A stretch of 44,026 bases of DNA. It comes from Bifidobacterium breve (GTDB taxonomy: Bacteria > Actinomycetota > Actinomycetes > Nanopelagicales > Nanopelagicaceae). The stretch covers positions 1-44,026 of the forward strand of contig CAMDCL010000007.1 in NCBI GenBank assembly GCA_945890205.1, given 5' to 3'. Below the pieces are notes generated by a model that saw nothing but the letters and a program-made list of their open reading frames with translations, was not told where the DNA came from and made no database searches. Of the stretch, positions 25,749 to 35,062 are shown piece after piece. Numbering within the stretch: position 1 is the stretch's first letter; each line of letters starts with the position of its first letter. Made by a program: the position numbers and the translations under genes.

Positions 25749-26606
25749 GTGAACACAGCTAATGGTTTGGCGCAGATTGTTGATGATCTAGCCCTTGCCC
25801 ATGCGCTAGCCGATCTTGCAGATGCAATTACTTTGGATCGCTACCAAGCTCAAGATTTAGTAATTACCAATAAGCCAGATAACACACCTGTTACCGATGC
25901 CGATCGCGCAGTTGAAACAGCGATCCGCCAGGCGCTGGCAACTCATCGCACATCAGATGGATTAGTGGGAGAAGAGTTTGGCAGCGATAAAGGAGGTTCT
26001 GGTCGCTACTGGGTTATCGATCCAATTGATGGAACAAAAAACTTTATGCGTGGTGTTCCAACTTGGGCAACATTGATCGCACTTGTCGAAGTTGATGCAT
26101 CTGGCAAGGAAGAGGTTGTAGTTGGAATCGCATCTGCGCCAGCGCTAGCTCGTCGTTGGGCTGCGGCTAAGGGACATGGTGCAACGGTTCGCTTCACTGC
26201 AGGAAACAATGATGCATCAGAGGATTTCGACACCTTCACTCCCACAACAAGCGAGAAGAAGATCTCTGTCTCAAAGGTTTCATCCCTGAGTGATGCATCA
26301 ATCTCATACTCAGATTTTGTCGGATGGGGGGATCGCTTAGAACCCTTCCAAAAGATGCTTGCAGCTGCGTGGAGAACTCGTGGAATCGGTGATTTCTGGT
26401 CACACATGTTGGTTGCAGAAGGTGCTGTTGATGTTGCGATCGAGCCATCACTGGCTTTATGGGATATGGCAGCGCTGGACATTATTGTTCGGGAAGCTGG
26501 TGGAAGCTTTACAAATACCGCAGGCCAAATTGGACCATTTGGTGGCAGCGGGGTTTCAACTAACGGAGTTCTACATAATGCGGTGATTAACGGGCTTAAT
26601 CCATAA
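25749..26606 (+). CDS. hisN: Histidinol-phosphatase, inositol monophosphatase family
   Basis: 285 residues, magnesium-dependent phosphatase. Metal-site motifs are GEEFG (Glu of motif A), WVIDPIDGTKNFMRGVPTWAT, and LALWDMAALDIIVREAGG. Actinobacterial HisN has this fold and a conserved position after aroA and rsgA, so histidinol-phosphatase is preferred over inositol-1-phosphatase, though dual activity is possible. The GTG start at 25749 is supported by the leaderless promoter. Confidence 0.85.
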   Translation: MNTANGLAQIVDDLALAHALADLADAITLDRYQAQDLVITNKPDNTPVTDADRAVETAIRQALATHRTSDGLVGEEFGSDKGGSGRYWVIDPIDGTKNFMRGVPTWATLIALVEVDASGKEEVVVGIASAPALARRWAAAKGHGATVRFTAGNNDASEDFDTFTPTTSEKKISVSKVSSLSDASISYSDFVGWGDRLEPFQKMLAAAWRTRGIGDFWSHMLVAEGAVDVAIEPSLALWDMAALDIIVREAGGSFTNTAGQIGPFGGSGVSTNGVLHNAVINGLNP

Positions 26607-26683
26607 GAAGAACAATAATAAGAATTAAAGATTGGCAGTAAGAAAAGTTTTAACCGGCAAGAAGTTAAATGAGGAGAGCGGCG

Positions 26684-28987
26684 ATGAGTACACAGGCGGT
26701 AAAGACACAGGCGAGCAATACTCCCTTGGAACCAACAACCTTGTCGGTTCAGGGAATGACCTGTTCCTCATGTGTGAACTCTGTCGAGAAAGCTCTCAAT
26801 GGTGTTGATGGAGTTAGCGCAACAATTAACTTTGCAACTGAAACCGCTCACATTTTGGCCCCAGCAGAGATCACCGCTAAAGAGTTAATCAAGATTGTAG
26901 AAAAGGCGGGTTATTCGGCAGCTGTATTAGCTGATGGCCAATCAGTAACTTTGCATAGCAAGAAATCTGCACGAGCCTTTTTCTTCGCATTTATCTTTGC
27001 CGTTCCTGCCGTTGCTATTTCAATGGTCATGAGCTGGCACCACCACATTGATATGTGGTTAGAGGATGGCTTAGATACCTTGGGCTTGCCTCAGCCTTTG
27101 TACTCTGCGACAGCTTGGCTAGTAATTGCTTTAAGCGCTCCAGTTGTTTTGTTGGTCGCCTATCCAATTCACAAGGCAGCACTTCGAAATCTTAAGCACC
27201 CAACGATGGATAACTTAATTTCAATGGGCTCATTAGCAGCCTTTGGGTGGTCTATCTATGCAAACTCAACCGGTGCCGGAGATGTTTACACCGAGGTAGC
27301 TGCAGGAGTTATCTTCTTCGTCATTCTTGGTCGTTACCTAGAAACCCGCGCTAAGGCTAAAGCCAGCAGCGCACTGTCATCTTTGCTTGCATTAGGTAGT
27401 AAAGAGGTAACGATTGTTCGAGGGGGATTTCCACTGATTGTTCCGATTGAACAGTTACAGATCGGTGATGAGTTTGAAGTTCGCCCAGGAGATCGCATCG
27501 CAACAGATGGCATCGTTGTTAAGGGCGAAAGCGCGGTGGATAACTCAATGCTTACAGGTGAAACTAAGCCTGTTGATGTTCGCCCAGGATCATCTGTAAT
27601 AGGTGCAGCTGTTAATCACAATGGTCGTTTAATTGTTCGTGCCACACGTGTTGGAAGTGACACAGAGTTGGCACGTATCACCGCAATGGTTATTAGCGCT
27701 CAAGGTACAAAGGCTCCAATTCAACGTCTTGCAGATCGAATCAGCGCTGTCTTTGTTCCAATAGTTACAGTGCTTGCCATCGGCACCTTTGCTGGTTGGT
27801 ACTTCACCGGTTCAACGCTGACCAAATCAATTTCAATCGCAATTACCGTTTTAGTTATTGCATGTCCATGTGCTCTTGGTTTAGCAACGCCAGTTGCATT
27901 ACTTGTTGCATCAGGGCGTGGCGCTGTTCGAGGAATTGTTTTACGTGAACCTCGAGTGCTTGAGGTAGCGCGTAAGGTAGATGTAGTTGTATTTGATAAG
28001 ACAGGTACCCTTACTGAAGGTGTGATGCTTGTTCAGGAGGCAACTGTTTCAACGGCAGCGGGTGCGGTTCTAGGTCGCTCATTTGCCGACATTGTTACCG
28101 CAGAGAACATTGTCGCCTCTGCGCAGGCTATTGAATCCTTAAACAACCACCCGGTAGCGCAATCAATAACACGGTATGCACTTGGTCAGAGCTCGACAGG
28201 CTCTTCAATTCCTAACTCTGCTCGCGCCTCCTTTGCGGTCACTGATTTCTCGGTGACTCCAGGTTCAGGTGCGGCAGGTCGAGTATCGATTCTTTCCCAA
28301 TCGCCAGTTGTTCTGATCGGTTCACCTGCCGCGGTTGCACATAGCTCTACAGAGTTTCATCCAGAGATTAAAGCTGCAATTGATCGCGGTCAGGCGGCTG
28401 GTCTAACTGTGGCTGTTTTGGCATGGGATGGTGTTGCACTTGCTGTCTTTGCACTTGGAGATCAGCTCAAGAGCGATGCGGCGCAGACAGTTTCTGCACT
28501 ACGCGATATGGGAATCACACCATGGCTTGTAACCGGTGATAGCTCCGAGGTTGCTGCAACCGTTGCGCAAACAGTTGGAATCGATGCAGCCCATATCATC
28601 TCTCATGCATTGCCTGAAACTAAGTTAGAAATTGTTGAACGATTAAAGAGTGAGGGCCACACCGTTTTGATGATTGGTGATGGCATCAATGATGCCGCCG
28701 CCTTAACCGCAGCAAATCTTTCAATGGCGATGGGAACCGGTACAGATACAGCGATCAATAGCGCCGATATCACCTTGATGAATACAGGGCTTGGAAGCGT
28801 TGTCTCTGCATTAAAGCTTTCCAAGAAAACCTTGAAGATTATTCGCCAAAACATGGGCTGGGCATTTATTTACAATGTAATTGGTTTGCCGATCGCTGCC
28901 GCTGGATTGTTGACGCCGTTGTATGCCGCTGCCGCCATGGCGGCGAGCAGCGTCCTCGTTGTTACAAACTCACTGCGCATTAAATAA
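26684..28987 (+). CDS. copA: Copper-exporting P1B-type ATPase
   Basis: 767 residues. One N-terminal HMA domain has the copper site MTCSSC. Eight membrane segments are expected, the sixth carrying IACPCALGLATP, the CPC metal site of Cu(I) pumps. Phosphorylation motif DKTGTLTEG, actuator TGET, nucleotide domain HPVAQS, and hinge GDGINDAAAL are present. A His-rich cytoplasm-facing short stretch SWHHHIDMW follows the first membrane segment. The ATG at 26684 follows GAGGAGAG. No copper chaperone or regulator gene is adjacent. Confidence 0.94.
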   Translation: MSTQAVKTQASNTPLEPTTLSVQGMTCSSCVNSVEKALNGVDGVSATINFATETAHILAPAEITAKELIKIVEKAGYSAAVLADGQSVTLHSKKSARAFFFAFIFAVPAVAISMVMSWHHHIDMWLEDGLDTLGLPQPLYSATAWLVIALSAPVVLLVAYPIHKAALRNLKHPTMDNLISMGSLAAFGWSIYANSTGAGDVYTEVAAGVIFFVILGRYLETRAKAKASSALSSLLALGSKEVTIVRGGFPLIVPIEQLQIGDEFEVRPGDRIATDGIVVKGESAVDNSMLTGETKPVDVRPGSSVIGAAVNHNGRLIVRATRVGSDTELARITAMVISAQGTKAPIQRLADRISAVFVPIVTVLAIGTFAGWYFTGSTLTKSISIAITVLVIACPCALGLATPVALLVASGRGAVRGIVLREPRVLEVARKVDVVVFDKTGTLTEGVMLVQEATVSTAAGAVLGRSFADIVTAENIVASAQAIESLNNHPVAQSITRYALGQSSTGSSIPNSARASFAVTDFSVTPGSGAAGRVSILSQSPVVLIGSPAAVAHSSTEFHPEIKAAIDRGQAAGLTVAVLAWDGVALAVFALGDQLKSDAAQTVSALRDMGITPWLVTGDSSEVAATVAQTVGIDAAHIISHALPETKLEIVERLKSEGHTVLMIGDGINDAAALTAANLSMAMGTGTDTAINSADITLMNTGLGSVVSALKLSKKTLKIIRQNMGWAFIYNVIGLPIAAAGLLTPLYAAAAMAASSVLVVTNSLRIK

Positions 28988-29057
28988 TTTAAATGGGTGA
29001 GGGCTCGCTAGAGAGCCGCATCAACCTCTCTGCGCTTCGCCCTCTTACCCATTTAAA
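28988..29057 (+). other. Long imperfect hairpin after copA
   Basis: Outer arms 28988-29004 and 29039-29057 pair over 17 bp with a 2-base bulge, enclosing a smaller AGAGAG/CTCTCT stem. There is no T tract. It may end or protect the copA transcript, or be a small repeat element. Confidence 0.6.
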
Positions 29058-29116
29058 ATCACTCATCAACTGCATTGAATCAATAACAACAACTCCGCTG
29101 AGAGTATCTAGAAAGC

Positions 29117-29144
29117 AAAAAGGCCCTCAAATGAGGACCTTTTT
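29117..29144. terminator. Bidirectional intrinsic terminator
   Basis: AAAAAGG and CCTC (29117-29128) pair with GAGG and CCTTTTT (29133-29144), one mismatch, AAAT loop. It ends with a T run on both strands and sits just 3' of the tRNA on the minus strand. Confidence 0.8.
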
Positions 29145-29148
29145 GTAT

Positions 29149-29225
<77 letters not shown>

Positions 29226-29237
29226 TCGGTAGACACA

Positions 29238-29267
29238 ATCTTATGTCCACACATAGATAAAGACCAA
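29238..29267 (-). promoter_or_regulatory. Candidate promoter of the initiator tRNA
   Basis: On the minus strand TTGGTC (29267-29262), 18 bases, TAAGAT (29243-29238), placing transcription start a few bases before the tRNA 5' end. Confidence 0.4.
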
Positions 29268-29332
29268 ATCCATGCAATTGCTCGCATGAATCTGGCCCTT
29301 ATCTTTGTAACTACTTTTCTTTTACTGCATCA

Positions 29333-32176
29333 CTACTTGTTCTGTGCGTTGATCGCTGCATCAAGAGCGGACTTTAATCGCTTTTGTGCTCTGTCATACG
29401 CTGCAAAATCTCCCTTTGCAAGTGCGGCAAGACCATCTGCATATGCTTGCTTTGCACTAGCTAATGAGTTTGCAAGTGATGAGTTTGTACTTGGCTCACC
29501 AGCGGTACCGCTAGTAGAGCCACCCGCGGCAGTTCCGGAGTTACCACCGAACACCTGATCAAGTGCACCCTTTAATGTGTCGTCATAACCAATTTGATCT
29601 CCGAAGGATACGAGAACCTTCTGAAGTAATGGATATGCAGCTGCGTTTGCAGTCGCTCTGACATAAACAGGCTGTACATATAAGAGGCCGCCACCTACTG
29701 GAAGTGTGAGCAGGTTACCGAGTACAACATCAGAGCCACCACGACGTAGAAGTGACAATGAGTTCGCAACCTCAGGTTTTGCCTCAAAGTTTGAGGCTAC
29801 CTGTGATGGACCTGCAATGTTGGTGTTACGTGGCAATTGCAGAACGGAGATCTTTCCGTAATCAGGACCTGGATCTGAGTTAACAACTGCAAATGCTGAA
29901 AGGTTTTCACGACCACCACGTGGAACAAATGGAGTAGTCAATGAGAAGACAGGCTTTTGTGTACCTGGCATTTGAAGAGTTAAGTAGTAAGGAGGTTGCG
30001 CAGATGCGTTAGCTCCAAATGTTGATGGGTCACGAGGTACACGCCAGAAATCCTGACCACCGTAGAAAGCTTCCGCTGTCTTTACATGGTACGAGCTAAG
30101 GATTTCACGCTGAACTCGGAAGAGATCTTCGGGGTAGCGGATGTGCTCTAGCAACTGCGCAGAGATCTCACTCTTTGGCGTAATTGTGTTTGGGAAGGCC
30201 CTTGCCCAAGTCTTTAGAACTGGATCCTTTTCATCCCACTCGTACAAAGTCACCGTGCCGTTGTATGCATCAACTGTGGCTTTAACTGAGTTGCGGATGT
30301 AGTTAACGGTTCGATTTCGCTGAGTACCGATAGTTGCAGAGTTTGGAATATCTGCAATTACATTTGAAAGCACACTCTGGCGTGAATAAGGGTAGCCAGC
30401 ACTTGTTGTGAAGCCATCAATGATCCACATGATTTTTCCATCAACTAGAGCTGGGTATGGATCTCCATCAAGGGTCAACCAAGGAGCAACCTTGGCAACA
30501 CGGTCACGGGGATTGCGTTCAAAGAGAATCTTTGAATCCTTGTTGATGAGGTTTGAGAGAAGAATTCTCTGCTCCTGATACTTCAAGGCGAAGATAACTT
30601 TGTTAAGCAATGAGCCAACTGGGACTCCACCAGAACCTGTGTAGGTGTAGTTACGCTGTCCATTAGGTGATGTGTCATCTGGGTAATCAAACTCAACTGG
30701 TGTATCAGTCTTTACTCCACCAATGATTGAGTAATTGGGAACATTCTCGCCGAAGTAGACACGAGGCTCAAAATCTCCTAGCGCTCCGGTCGGAGGCAGG
30801 TTACCAACTGCAAACTTTGGCTTACCATCTACATCTCGATCATTTCCATATGCTGCAACGAGTCCGAAACCATGTGTGTAGACAAGGTGGTCGTTAATCC
30901 AGTTACGAGAAGGGTTTCCTTCAATATTTAACTCGCGAACGGCAATAACAACATCGCGCTTTACACCATCTACTGTGTAGCGATCGATATCTAGTGACTC
31001 CGGGAAGCTGTAGTACGGACGAATCTGCTGAAGTTGTCTAAAGGTCGCAGACAAGACATTCGGATCCATTAAGCGAATATTGGCGATGGTTGCCGCATCA
31101 TCTGCAAGCTGTCCGGTGTTGGTTGCAACCGTTGCCTGATAATCATTAATGGCAACATCATCTAGCCCATATGCGGCGCGGGTTGCATCAATATTGCGCT
31201 GAATAAATGGAGCTTCCTTAGAAGACTCACTTGGCTTTACCTGGAACTGCTGAATCGCACCTGGATACAGACCTGCGATTAATACCGATGAAACAACTAA
31301 TAGGGCTGTGCCTGCTGCAGGTAAAACCCATGAGCGGCGAACAATGTTTGCAAAGAAAAGAAGCGCACAAACAATTGCGATTCCAGCAAGGATCGCCTTT
31401 GCAGGCAGAACAGCATTTACATCTGTGTAGGTAAGGCCTGTAATTAAACGGCTTTCCTTGAGAGCTAATGCATAACGATCAAACCAGTAAGCCACCGCCT
31501 TGAGAAGTACAACCAATCCCAAGAGAACCGATAGTTGAACGCGAGCGGCAACAGTTGTGCGATCTTCCTGTACCTGAAGGCGAATTCCACCATAAAGATA
31601 ATGCACCGCTACTGAAGCAAGGATGGCAAGAATTGCTGTTGAAATTCCCCAGGTGATCAATGTCTGCCAGAAAGGAAGACGGAAGGCAAAGAATGAGACA
31701 TCCATATTGAACTGTGGATCCGTGACACCAAAAGGAGTTGAGTTTCTAAAGAGCAACCATGTACTCCACATTTGGGATCCAGCAGATCCTGCAAAGTAAA
31801 ATAGCGCCACGCTCAAGCCAATAAATAATGGACGACGAATTGGTTCAACCTGTGAACGATAACGCTCGAGATTATCCGCCTCAACACTCAAAGGTACGTA
31901 CAGTGGACGTCGCTTGTATGCCAACAAAACATTGAACATAACAATCAACGATGTCACTAACCCCGCAACAATAAATAGCGTCGTCTTAGTTATCAGAATC
32001 GTTGACCAGGTGTTTGTGAAGTCAACAGATTTGAACCACAACCAATCAGCGTAAAAACCACTAAGCGCAGTAAAGAGCACCCCAGTAATTACGATAACTC
32101 CAATCGTTATCGCGAGAGGACTCTTGCGACCTTTGATTTGGAAGGATGGGCGTGGAAACTGTGGGTTATTGGTCAT
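29333..32176 (-). CDS. UPF0182 family membrane protein
   Basis: 947 residues. About seven membrane segments occupy the first 300 residues (for example ITIGVIVITGVLFTALSGFY and TLFIVAGLVTSLIVMFNVLLAY). A large outside domain follows, with family sequences RNIDATRAAYGL, TRYxVDG-like DRYTVDGVKRDVVIAVRELN, NDHLVYTHGFGLVAAYGN, YFGE and WIIDGFTTSAGYPYS. The C-terminus is acidic/Gly-Ser then Ala/Lys helical. Function unknown. It is encoded next to YlbL-like and DUF2342 genes, as I recall for Rv3193c-Rv3195 in Mycobacterium tuberculosis. The ATG at 32176 is supported by a leaderless promoter. Confidence 0.93.
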   Translation of the reverse strand: MTNNPQFPRPSFQIKGRKSPLAITIGVIVITGVLFTALSGFYADWLWFKSVDFTNTWSTILITKTTLFIVAGLVTSLIVMFNVLLAYKRRPLYVPLSVEADNLERYRSQVEPIRRPLFIGLSVALFYFAGSAGSQMWSTWLLFRNSTPFGVTDPQFNMDVSFFAFRLPFWQTLITWGISTAILAILASVAVHYLYGGIRLQVQEDRTTVAARVQLSVLLGLVVLLKAVAYWFDRYALALKESRLITGLTYTDVNAVLPAKAILAGIAIVCALLFFANIVRRSWVLPAAGTALLVVSSVLIAGLYPGAIQQFQVKPSESSKEAPFIQRNIDATRAAYGLDDVAINDYQATVATNTGQLADDAATIANIRLMDPNVLSATFRQLQQIRPYYSFPESLDIDRYTVDGVKRDVVIAVRELNIEGNPSRNWINDHLVYTHGFGLVAAYGNDRDVDGKPKFAVGNLPPTGALGDFEPRVYFGENVPNYSIIGGVKTDTPVEFDYPDDTSPNGQRNYTYTGSGGVPVGSLLNKVIFALKYQEQRILLSNLINKDSKILFERNPRDRVAKVAPWLTLDGDPYPALVDGKIMWIIDGFTTSAGYPYSRQSVLSNVIADIPNSATIGTQRNRTVNYIRNSVKATVDAYNGTVTLYEWDEKDPVLKTWARAFPNTITPKSEISAQLLEHIRYPEDLFRVQREILSSYHVKTAEAFYGGQDFWRVPRDPSTFGANASAQPPYYLTLQMPGTQKPVFSLTTPFVPRGGRENLSAFAVVNSDPGPDYGKISVLQLPRNTNIAGPSQVASNFEAKPEVANSLSLLRRGGSDVVLGNLLTLPVGGGLLYVQPVYVRATANAAAYPLLQKVLVSFGDQIGYDDTLKGALDQVFGGNSGTAAGGSTSGTAGEPSTNSSLANSLASAKQAYADGLAALAKGDFAAYDRAQKRLKSALDAAINAQNK

Positions 32177-32182
32177 GGGCCA

Positions 32183-32188
32183 AAAGTA
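32183..32188 (-). promoter_or_regulatory. -10 element of the UPF0182 gene, leaderless
   Basis: TACTTT, six bases (TGGCCC), then ATG on the minus strand. Confidence 0.6.
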
Positions 32189-32245
32189 TCGCAACGGGAA
32201 TTGCCCCACCAATTTAGGGGCTCTAAGCAGGCTTTAAGGTGGAAA

Positions 32246-33025
32246 TTACTTGCTGGTGCGCTCCAAGTAGTTGATCGCCTGAGCCAAGGTAGCGACCGTT
32301 ATCACCTTTATGCCATCTGGAACATTGCTGATCTCCTGGGCGTTGTCGACGGGTGCGAAAAAGAGGGTTGCTCCGACCTTGTGGGCGGAGGTGATCTTTT
32401 CATTTATTCCACCGATAGAACCAACTACTCCACGCTCTGTGATTGTGCCGGTTCCTGCGATGTGGCGGCCCTGAAGTAAGTCTCGCTCTGTTAATAGCTC
32501 TACCAAACCAATACCAAAAACTAACCCACCGCTAGGGCCACCAGTTTTGCCTACTTTAAATTTAATTTTTTCTATATCAAGTTGATCGGCGCGCAGCACA
32601 CCCTGTGATCTTGTGCTCCCCATAATCTGCGGATTTGATTGCAGATAATTTACCGCTGCAATAATCGCCTTATCTTGAGATTTCACCATATCCTCTTTTG
32701 CTTGCTTGCTCTCTTCTTCAGTGGTTGTACCTGGAGGGTAGATCGCAGATTTTGGATAAACGGCATGATCCCCACTAATCCATGAGTACACAATCTCTGG
32801 CCCAACGATCCAGGTGCCAGGGTTTGTAACTCTGATTGACATCAAATCAATACGGCCCGTTGCTGGATAATTTGCAAGATCTTTAAATGTAATAACACCT
32901 TTAAAAATATTTTGCGCCTCGCCCGGTAAAACAATTGCGAAGGGAAGCGGTGCAAGGGTTGCCAGAAGAAAGAAAATACCTAATGTTGCATTTACTAACC
33001 GTGGGAGGCGGGGCAATCTCAACAT
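32246..33025 (-). CDS. YlbL-like membrane-anchored Lon-type serine protease without PDZ
   Basis: 259 residues. An N-terminal membrane anchor (about 12-33) is followed by a short extracytoplasmic region and an S16 Lon catalytic domain. The serine is in GGPSGGL, and the lysine is probably in INEKITSAHKVGAT. Actinobacterial YlbL proteins normally have a PDZ domain between anchor and Lon domain and are about 340 residues. Here VNYLQSNPQIMG runs almost straight into the Lon domain, so the PDZ is missing. It follows its usual neighbours UPF0182 and DUF2342. Confidence 0.85.
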   Translation of the reverse strand: MLRLPRLPRLVNATLGIFFLLATLAPLPFAIVLPGEAQNIFKGVITFKDLANYPATGRIDLMSIRVTNPGTWIVGPEIVYSWISGDHAVYPKSAIYPPGTTTEEESKQAKEDMVKSQDKAIIAAVNYLQSNPQIMGSTRSQGVLRADQLDIEKIKFKVGKTGGPSGGLVFGIGLVELLTERDLLQGRHIAGTGTITERGVVGSIGGINEKITSAHKVGATLFFAPVDNAQEISNVPDGIKVITVATLAQAINYLERTSK

Positions 33026-33063
33026 GTGAAGGTTATGTACTCTCGTGTTACGTGATGGGTGAC

Positions 33064-33375
33064 CTAGTTAGAGGACCCAGCATCAAAGGAGCCAGCATCA
33101 AAGGAGCCAGCATCAAAGGAGCCAGCATCATCTGAAGTATCTCCATCGGATCCAGCCACCGCCGCTGTAGTGATGATCGCCCCAGATGTTGCACCATCAC
33201 GTGCTTGGGAATCCCTTAGAGAGTCCTGAAAACGCTTGAACTGACCAACAGAGCGTTGTGTTTCTTGCTGAAACTTTCCCTGAAACTTTGTAACCCACAT
33301 GACATATCCAAGGGCACCGATGAGTCCAACTGCGGGAACTACCCACCAGATTAAAGCTGCAAATGCGTTGGACAT
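33064..33375 (-). CDS. Small membrane protein with a repeated acidic tail
   Basis: 103 residues. One membrane segment (about 7-29) is followed by a charged helical stretch (KFQGKFQQETQRSVGQFKRFQDSLRD), an Ala/Thr linker and an acidic tail in which the five-residue unit AGSFD is repeated. The 15-bp DNA repeats encoding the tail sit right at the stop codon. A leaderless -10 (TAGGCT) precedes the ATG. I do not recognise the family; the topology would put the repeats on one side of the membrane as a flexible end. Confidence 0.65.
   Translation of the reverse strand: MSNAFAALIWWVVPAVGLIGALGYVMWVTKFQGKFQQETQRSVGQFKRFQDSLRDSQARDGATSGAIITTAAVAGSDGDTSDDAGSFDAGSFDAGSFDAGSSN
33077..33130. repeat. 15-bp tandem repeat in a coding region
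   Basis: Three identical 15-bp units (33077-33091, 33092-33106, 33107-33121) plus a partial fourth. It keeps the reading frame and encodes AGSFD repeats on the minus strand. Confidence 0.95.
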
Positions 33376-33381
33376 GAGCCC

Positions 33382-33387
33382 AGCCTA
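33382..33387 (-). promoter_or_regulatory. -10 element of the small membrane protein gene, leaderless
   Basis: TAGGCT, six bases (GGGCTC), then ATG on the minus strand. Confidence 0.6.
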
Positions 33388-33481
33388 CTGCTTGTAACTC
33401 TCTAGCGCTTACCGGTGTCGCCATGTGAACAGGGGAATGAAACAGGGTGCGAAGTTGTTCCAACACTGGGAGGATTGATCT

Positions 33482-34792
33482 ATGACACCTTTTGGCTTCA
33501 CACCAGAAAACTCAGATGGTTCCAATGAGCCAGTTGATTTTGCTGCCATGATGCAACAGATGCAGCAACAGATTCACGAGCAGTTTTCAAAGTTGGGAAT
33601 CAATACATCTGGATTTGGTGGCTCCACCGAAGCGTTGCCAAAAAACCTTGTTCGCGATACCGCCAAAAAGTTTGCAACAGCTCAAGGGTCGGCACCTATC
33701 GGGGCAAATGATGTCTCCGATATTGAACGAGCCTTTTCCATCGCCGAGCTGTGGCTCAATGATGCAACATTTTTCCCACAATCTCCCAACACCGGAAATG
33801 TTGCGCTTGCTCGAACCGATTGGGTTGACACAACCTTGGCGGGATGGCAGACCACCGTTGAACCTTTAGCGATTGGATTGTCATCTGCTATTGGTGAGCT
33901 ACTCAATCAAGCATCACACGGTGAGAACGGCGGTTCAGATGAGGCTAATCCATTTGGGCAAGAGGGGATGCAACTTCCGATTGGAATGATTTCAGCGCTC
34001 CTTAACTCCTTTATTGGCTCACTGATTGCAACCCAGCTTGGTCAAGCGATCGGAGGGTTAGCGGGAAAGGTGACGGGCGCACATGATGTTGGCCTGCCGC
34101 TTATAGATGCCGCCTATCCAACCCTTGTTCCTCAAAATATTAAGGAGTGGGCTACCGATCTTGATATTCCGATGGATGAGGTTCGAATCTTTCATGCCTT
34201 GCGCGAAGCAGCGATCGCTCGCTTATTTGCACACAACCCTTGGTTAGTTTCTTATATTCGCACCGCTATTACCGATTACGGCAAGGGCATCAATATTGAT
34301 ATGGAGGCTATTCAAGATCAGGCACAGCGCGCTCTTGAATCAGGAAATGGTTTTGATCCATCAAACCCAGAAAGCTTCACTATTGCTCTCAATGATGGAA
34401 TTTTCACACCACAAGAGAGCCCAGCACAGCGTGCAGCGTTGATTAAGTTAGAGACAGCTCTAGCGTTAATTGATGGCTGGAGTGAGGAGGTTGTTGCACT
34501 TGCAGCGGGTGAGCGACTTCCAAATATTGCAGCGCTCCAAGAAACACTACGACGTCGTCGTGCAACATCTGCACCAGCCCAACAACTCTTCTCCTCTCTT
34601 TTGGGTTTGCAGGTTTCACCACGACTTGCTCGAGAGGCGACAGCCTTTTGGCGAGAGCTTCGTGAGTTAAAGGATGTTGAATCACGAGATCGTGTCTGGA
34701 GTGGAATCCTTCCAACTGCAGATGATTTGTTAACACCTGAGAGTTTCTTGAAGAGCCTTGAAGTACCTGATGATCTCTCGGGGTTGCTCTAG
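33482..34792 (+). CDS. DUF2342 family protein (predicted zincin-like hydrolase)
   Basis: 436 residues. The N-terminus is Met/Gln-rich (AAMMQQMQQQIHEQF). The central part contains helices and ALLNSFIGSLIATQLGQAIGGLAGKVTGAHDVGLPL, followed by VPQNIKEWATDLDIPMDEVRIFHALREAAIARLFAHNPWLVSYI. This matches the actinobacterial DUF2342 family, annotated as putative hydrolase or zinc-dependent metalloprotease. The classical HExxH is not plainly visible (HALREAAIARLF instead), so activity is uncertain. GGGAGG precedes the ATG. It is divergent from the YlbL/UPF0182 genes. Confidence 0.85.
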   Translation: MTPFGFTPENSDGSNEPVDFAAMMQQMQQQIHEQFSKLGINTSGFGGSTEALPKNLVRDTAKKFATAQGSAPIGANDVSDIERAFSIAELWLNDATFFPQSPNTGNVALARTDWVDTTLAGWQTTVEPLAIGLSSAIGELLNQASHGENGGSDEANPFGQEGMQLPIGMISALLNSFIGSLIATQLGQAIGGLAGKVTGAHDVGLPLIDAAYPTLVPQNIKEWATDLDIPMDEVRIFHALREAAIARLFAHNPWLVSYIRTAITDYGKGINIDMEAIQDQAQRALESGNGFDPSNPESFTIALNDGIFTPQESPAQRAALIKLETALALIDGWSEEVVALAAGERLPNIAALQETLRRRRATSAPAQQLFSSLLGLQVSPRLAREATAFWRELRELKDVESRDRVWSGILPTADDLLTPESFLKSLEVPDDLSGLL

Positions 34793-34906
34793 ATTTAATT
34801 CACACACTTCACAGTTTGAGTTGTGGAGCGGTTTTCACAATCAAGAGCTTTTCACTGTAGCGACAAATACCCTCAGCTCAGGAACATCAGGGTGAGAACA
34901 GAAAAG

Positions 34907-34977
34907 CGAACTCCCCGGTCACTTGCTCTAAGTCAGCCTTCCCCTTGCTGACGTAGAACTGTTATCCGAGGAGTTCG
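34907..34977 (+). ncRNA. Candidate structured RNA upstream of the metallopeptidase gene
   Basis: In the 270 bases between the DUF2342 gene and the leader ORF, an 8-bp closing helix (34907-34914 with 34970-34977) encloses a perfect 6-bp hairpin (34932-34937 with 34947-34952) whose loop is C/T rich (CTTCCCCTT). I do not recognise the class. It could be a leader element or a separate small RNA. The rest of the interval shows only a TTGACA at 35026-35031. Confidence 0.35.
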
Positions 34978-35062
34978 TAGTCGTAAAGTAAGTCTTTCGG
35001 GACGGTTTATCAAATGAGAACCACGTTGACAAAGGGTATTTTTCTCCGATAGAGGAGAGTGC

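Noticed and set aside
29286-29558. Plus-strand ORF of 90 codons at the end of the UPF0182 gene
   Set aside because: It is antisense to the conserved C-terminus of UPF0182, with no ribosome site or recognisable domain.
34793-35062. Known riboswitch class upstream of the metallopeptidase
   Set aside because: No motif I can match to ydaO, SAM, cobalamin, TPP or other common classes; kept only as an unassigned structure candidate.
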